The notes under the pieces: model-generated
Told to the model about the DNA's origin: nothing
What the model saw: only the letters and a program-made list of their open reading frames with translations
Database searches by the model: none
Made by a program: the position numbers and the translations under genes
Part shown: positions 50,301-64,000 of the stretch, piece after piece
How positions within the stretch are numbered: the stretch's first letter is position 1
Layout: each line of letters opens with the position of its first letter
Assembly: GCA_963691815.1 (NCBI GenBank)
Contig: OY829650.1
Coordinates: 13,678,851-13,742,850, forward strand
DNA length: 64,000 bases
Source: Echiichthys vipera
Lineage: Eukaryota; Chordata; Actinopteri; Perciformes; Trachinidae
Reading direction: 5' to 3'

Positions 50301-53300
50301 TACAGCCTCACAGTGCCACTAGCGTGACTGTAAACTCTAGTCTTGTTAGTGTATTATGTTCCTTGTGCAGATAAACTGCGTGGCATTTGCAGTAATCTTT
50401 GCATTTTCCTGTAATCTTGTTATAATGAGATGTTTGCAGGTAGATAGACTGATTAAGTGAGGAGGATAAATCTTATGATAAATTACAAAAACCAGCAGAA
50501 AAAAAAGTTTTAGAAGGGAGGCAGAAGCTTCTTTCACACAGCCTGACCCTATCGTTTGTTTGAAAAGGTACAAAGATGGAATGAGGGGACAGATCTGTTG
50601 TGCCTCTGAGCCGGCATCGGAGGTAGTAACAAAGCCGCAACAGCATCTGTGTGAATGGGACAGCCGGCAGGGCGGAACCGCATGCCGTAGTGATGCAGAG
50701 GTTGACCCACACAGGATGGTCAAATAGTGATAAAGCAGTGTTCCGAGTAGCCTAAGTTATTAATAACTTAAACATTGCGCTAAATACCTTCTATTCTGCC
50801 CTTGCTCTCCTTTTGTCACGCTGCAGTCTGTCTCTATCCTTCTATAGTGCTACTATAATGTATAAAGCTGGCGGTTTGTGGGTCCTATTTGATACTCGGA
50901 CGTCTCTGTTACTTCTGGAATGCTAACTACTTTGTGAAATCACACACTGGGATGGCATTACAACGCCTTTGCTTGATCCACTGTGAATAAATAAAGCCAG
51001 TGTTGCGGCATACCTTCAATACGACGCTGCTGCAGAATGTCTGTGTGAAAGGGGCAAGAGATGCCCCAGAGGAAGGGTTTAAATCCTAGGAGATGGTAGA
51101 TTAAGACCAATGTACTATGTGATGTGTTCCTGCAATAGGTTTATCATTTCCCCTGGCACACTGTTTTGTTATGAAATGTGAAATTGGGTAATGAACCAGA
51201 GTTGACATCTCACCACTCTTGTTGTTTTTACACACCCTAGAACACAAACCGGTTAATGCTTTTGATCATTTTTGGTGGCATGCATATGTGTTTTTAGGGA
51301 ATTCATGAGCAAATCGTCTCAAAAGCAACTGCACCCACATGTTTGTGCTCAAATTGAGATACCGAGTGTCTCTGGGTGTTTTGACGTCAGTGTTCCTGGA
51401 TGAAGTGCTGAAATGCTGCCTTGCCTAATTTGAAGTGTCACTTAATGCCATTTGGCATCAACACGGTACAGTGTATGCCCAGGAATTATGACAGTGAAGC
51501 TATATTCACCTGAAGGATTTGTTAACTGGCCATGAAGCACAAGCCCAGGATCGATCTGTCAGATTCAAGTATGTCTTTTGTCACAATTCAATACACAAAT
51601 CTACAGGAAGCATAAATGGACTGATGAGTTTTTATAGTCTGTACATGGTGAATGGGTGATGCAATGTGTGTGGAGAGCTTTGCCATGACATTTCACTTAG
51701 TCTTATACACAACACACAACAGAGCCACACTGAAAGCCAGAACTGGCCCCATCACTGCCGTCACATACGGCCTCCCATCTTCAGAAACAGAGGTACAAAT
51801 CAACACAAGATACACTTGAACTGGAATAACACACAGCTCACACACCTTCCCTCTCTTGATTTATTCCTCAGCTGTTCCGCTCTGTGTTTGTGCAGTGCTC
51901 TTGTGGATCTGGCTCATGCTCACTAGATCATGCTTACTCATGGCTCGGTGCAAGACACGGCCTATTATTCTATATTTTGTTCTTTGTCACTTTCCCCGCT
52001 CACTGGGTGTGTTATGCTTTTTCATTTGGCTGTCTTGATATGTTTGCTTTGCTGCTTGTATTGAATGTTGTGTACTGCACATCACATATATACACACTCA
52101 TACTCATGCCTCTCTTTCTTTTGGACACATCATATAGGCTTTACATACACTGGAATTAATAAAGTATCACCTCATGGCTGTTCTTACTACTAAAAACAAC
52201 TTTTTTTCCATTCACATGAACAACTGATGGTTTGAGATATTAAAAAATGGAACCAAACACAATTCAATTTTTTTAATACTTTTATATACACTGTGTTGTT
52301 AGTAGCACAATTTGGCATTTATTGGTGGTTAACGGCACATCCACGTCACCACAAAAACTCACTCGAATGCACCGTCTTATCACACTCTCCCCTGCTGCGG
52401 TCACTAACCATTTTGGTGTTGCACTAGTGCTTGCTTTTTTGCAATTTATTTTTCTTTTTTCCTTTTTTCCTGTGTTCGTTGTAATCATGAACTCTCGCTG
52501 TTTTAATTTCAGATTTGCATATCCACTTCCACTCCTTCCTCATTTGCATACAGCAAGAATGGCGAGCGGGCATCCCACAGACAAATTCAGTTTCATGTAT
52601 CAACCAGACACGCACAAGAGGTACGGGACACGCATGCACACACACTCACACACACACACATGTACAGAATTTCCCATGCCCATATTCTCCATGACCAGGT
52701 AAGTTGAACGTTGGGGCACGTGAGGTCTTTTCGTCTAAACTGTGAAACTGGTGGAGAAAGATGCCTAATGGGAGATGTAGTATAAATGGCTCTGCTATTG
52801 GTACCATCACCCCAACCATCTCCAGTACCTTAAATGTTTAGTGGCCACTCCTCCGTTCAGTCCTGAAGTGAAAACGAGGTTGGTAGAGCTCACCCTGCCT
52901 TGTTTGTTGCAGTATCGGAAATAAGGCAGATGTGCAACATTTGGCTAGCCTTATTTAACGCCACATAGGAAACAAAACCAGTATTTGCAGTGGATCCATA
53001 CTTGTGCTTTTCTATCAGTAATTGTGCCTTTTGATTTATTCCAAAAGTCTGTGTTTTTAAATAAATTCTTAAAGTGAGCCTACGTGAGGGTGAGGATTCA
53101 CAGGATTTTTATTTTATGCATGCTGGCAAAATCCTTCAGCTGGATGTTGCCTTAAGAATCTGAGTTAAGGATTTGTGTTTGTGACGTGTGCGCGTATGCT
53201 TGCTAATCGTAACAATTTTCTTTCCAATTTACACGGCTTACGTCTCTCTCTCTCTCCTCCATTTTTCTCCTGTCTGCTCTTATTCCCCTGCCCTCTCTGC

Positions 53301-53351
53301 CACACTGTCTTTTTTTCTCTCTTTCTCAGTAAGAATAGATTATCTTCAGCT

Positions 53352-62586
<9,235 letters not shown>

Positions 62587-64000
62587 AGCCCACCCATCAT
62601 GTGAGTGTCTGTCCACCTGCTGTTCTCTTTCTCCTCTTTGAGATTTTCCTCACCACCCTAATTTTTCCCCATTTGTTGCCCCCCCAACCCCCCCCCCCCC
62701 CCCCCCCCCCCCCCCTTCATATTGTTCCTCTTTTTTGTTCCTCTATCGTCTCTCTGACATGAACAAACTCTTCTACCTCACGTTTTTTTTTCTCTCACGT
62801 CTGAGACAGTTAAATAAATCACCAAGGTGAACGTGTTTTCTTCTCTCCCACCAGATCTGGAGTCCACCATCGTATGCAACTGCTCAAATCTTACACGGGC
62901 TCCCACTGGTAACCATGGGAACTCGGCACCTGTCTGCAAGAACAAAACTAAAGTGCAACAGCCACTTTACTATTATTGTTATTGTTAGTATGCGACATTC
63001 TCTAACGTTTTTACAAAAGCTGCTTTTATTTTTTTCTCTGCTCATTTGCCAACCAGTCATTACCTTATTTTGTATGGCTATTTTATTTTTATTTTATATC
63101 CTCATTTTCTTTTGGTGTGTCTGTCATCGGAACTCCAGAAGGACTCTTGACCAATCACGGCTGTCAGTTGCTCCAGTTTCTGTGTTGTGCTGGTGTGTGT
63201 GGTCCTTCCTACTGCTGCTCGGTTGGCTGGAAAATATTGGGCACTTATTCCTCATTATCATCTCCATCAGTCACTACAAAGACTTATTGACTTATGCTGC
63301 CAAATTTCTAACAACTAGATATCAGCACAGGGTTTTAACATAATAAGCATTTTAGTTATTCGGGTTATTTAATGTTTTGATATTCTTTCTTTGTACCTCA
63401 CTCAACTGAATTATTTTTCTCTCTGTAGCCTTTTTTTTCCCTCTTACCTTCGTTCGTATTTCGTCTTTATCCTTTGTTTATCCGCTTGGTTTGATTTACA
63501 GTTTCAATTTCCGTTGTCTTCCAGTGCATAGCTGTCTGTCCGGCCTCATACCAGTCGTTACGTCTCTGTTAGTGCTATGAGCAGAGCACCTACTAAACAT
63601 TACTCATCCTGCTGCGTGTCCCACTGTGTCCACATTAGCATAGTACATACTAAGAAAACATCATCTACTTCATGCTACATGCTACGCAGGCTAGTATGTT
63701 GTGACACTATTGAAATCCTAACCTTAGCGTAGGTCAGTGCATTTAGAAAAATGTAAGAATATTTAAAATGACAGTATGGGTTGGTCGTGCACACTTTCTC
63801 ACACACAAGCATGCACACGCACACTCACAGGGGCTCCTGTGGCGTGTCAGGAAAATACATGATCCTTTAGTGGCACTTACTGTACAATACCTCCAGTTAT
63901 GTTGTTACTGATCAACACACACACAAGCAAAGACACACACGGCACAGATTTCTCGGGGTGTGCATGGCAGACAGAAGAGAAGGAGTTTAAAGGGATTGTG
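62587..64000 (+). other. fam168a: fam168a 3' UTR with an intron after the stop codon
   Basis: The stop TAG (62584-62586) is followed 14 bases later by a good donor (CAT|GTGAGTGT, 62601). A pyrimidine-rich acceptor (TCTCTCCCACCAG) ends at 62854. The proposed intron of 254 bp contains a run of 28 cytosines (62688-62715). Sequence from 62855 to the window end has no recognisable coding region and no clear AATAAA, so the transcript probably ends outside the window. Confidence 0.55.

Larger units (their letters stand above)
39948..53329 (+). other. fam168a: fam168a intron 1 (possible unrecognised 5' UTR exons)
   Basis: About 13.4 kb with hAT-derived repeats, the nested repeat at 43735 and long AT-rich stretches. 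One segment, 52513-52698, has an acceptor-like TTTAATTTCAG and a strong donor ATGACCAG|GTAAGT, so it may be an alternative untranslated exon. No other gene was found. Confidence 0.5.

Noticed and set aside
52322..52702. Plus-strand 126-codon ORF containing MASGHPTDKFSF
   Set aside because: No recognised domain and no phase link to fam168a exon 1; at most an untranslated exon.

Overview
The window is vertebrate nuclear DNA. Genes are split into many short GT-AG exons, long CA/GT and GATA microsatellites are frequent, and small hAT-like, TTAA-flanked and foldback elements are common. The proteins are recognisable orthologues of human genes, and the compact introns and repeat families point to a teleost fish, probably a percomorph. 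The species cannot be named from the sequence.

Layout, left to right. (1) 1-13.4 kb, minus strand: 5' two-thirds of cwf19l2 (spliceosome/lariat-debranching-associated factor), ten coding exons; the C-terminal CwfJ part lies beyond the left edge. (2) 15.2-25.7 kb, minus strand: complete alkbh8 (tRNA wobble-uridine methyltransferase/hydroxylase), twelve coding exons, predicted 747 aa. (3) 31.2-33.1 kb, plus strand: sln (sarcolipin), a 31-residue SERCA regulator coded in one exon after a 5' UTR exon. (4) 33.9-38.1 kb, minus strand: complete kbtbd3 (BTB-BACK-Kelch), nine coding exons, 639 aa. (5) 39.7 kb to the right edge, plus strand: fam168a, a 198-aa Pro/Tyr-rich protein with a ~13.4-kb first intron and a 3' UTR that is itself spliced.

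CWF19L2, ALKBH8, SLN and KBTBD3 lie near each other on human 11q22, so most of the window is conserved synteny. The genes do not form a pathway: they serve splicing, tRNA modification, muscle calcium handling, a probable ubiquitin-ligase adaptor role and a DNA-repair/neurite-linked role. sln and kbtbd3 converge; kbtbd3 and fam168a diverge across ~1.6 kb.

The most unusual signals are in the non-coding DNA. A hAT-like MITE sits exactly on an alkbh8 5' splice site, so its target-site duplication copied the splice donor. A repeat in cwf19l2 intron 6, with a second copy in fam168a intron 1, carries a hammerhead-ribozyme-like core of the Penelope-element kind. A 1,077-bp hAT-like element has perfect 8-bp target-site duplications. 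A decayed Ty1/copia-like gag-RT relic lies in a fam168a intron. kbtbd3 intron 1 is almost entirely a GATA microsatellite. The cwf19l2 promoter/exon 1 sits between two halves of a locally duplicated segment.
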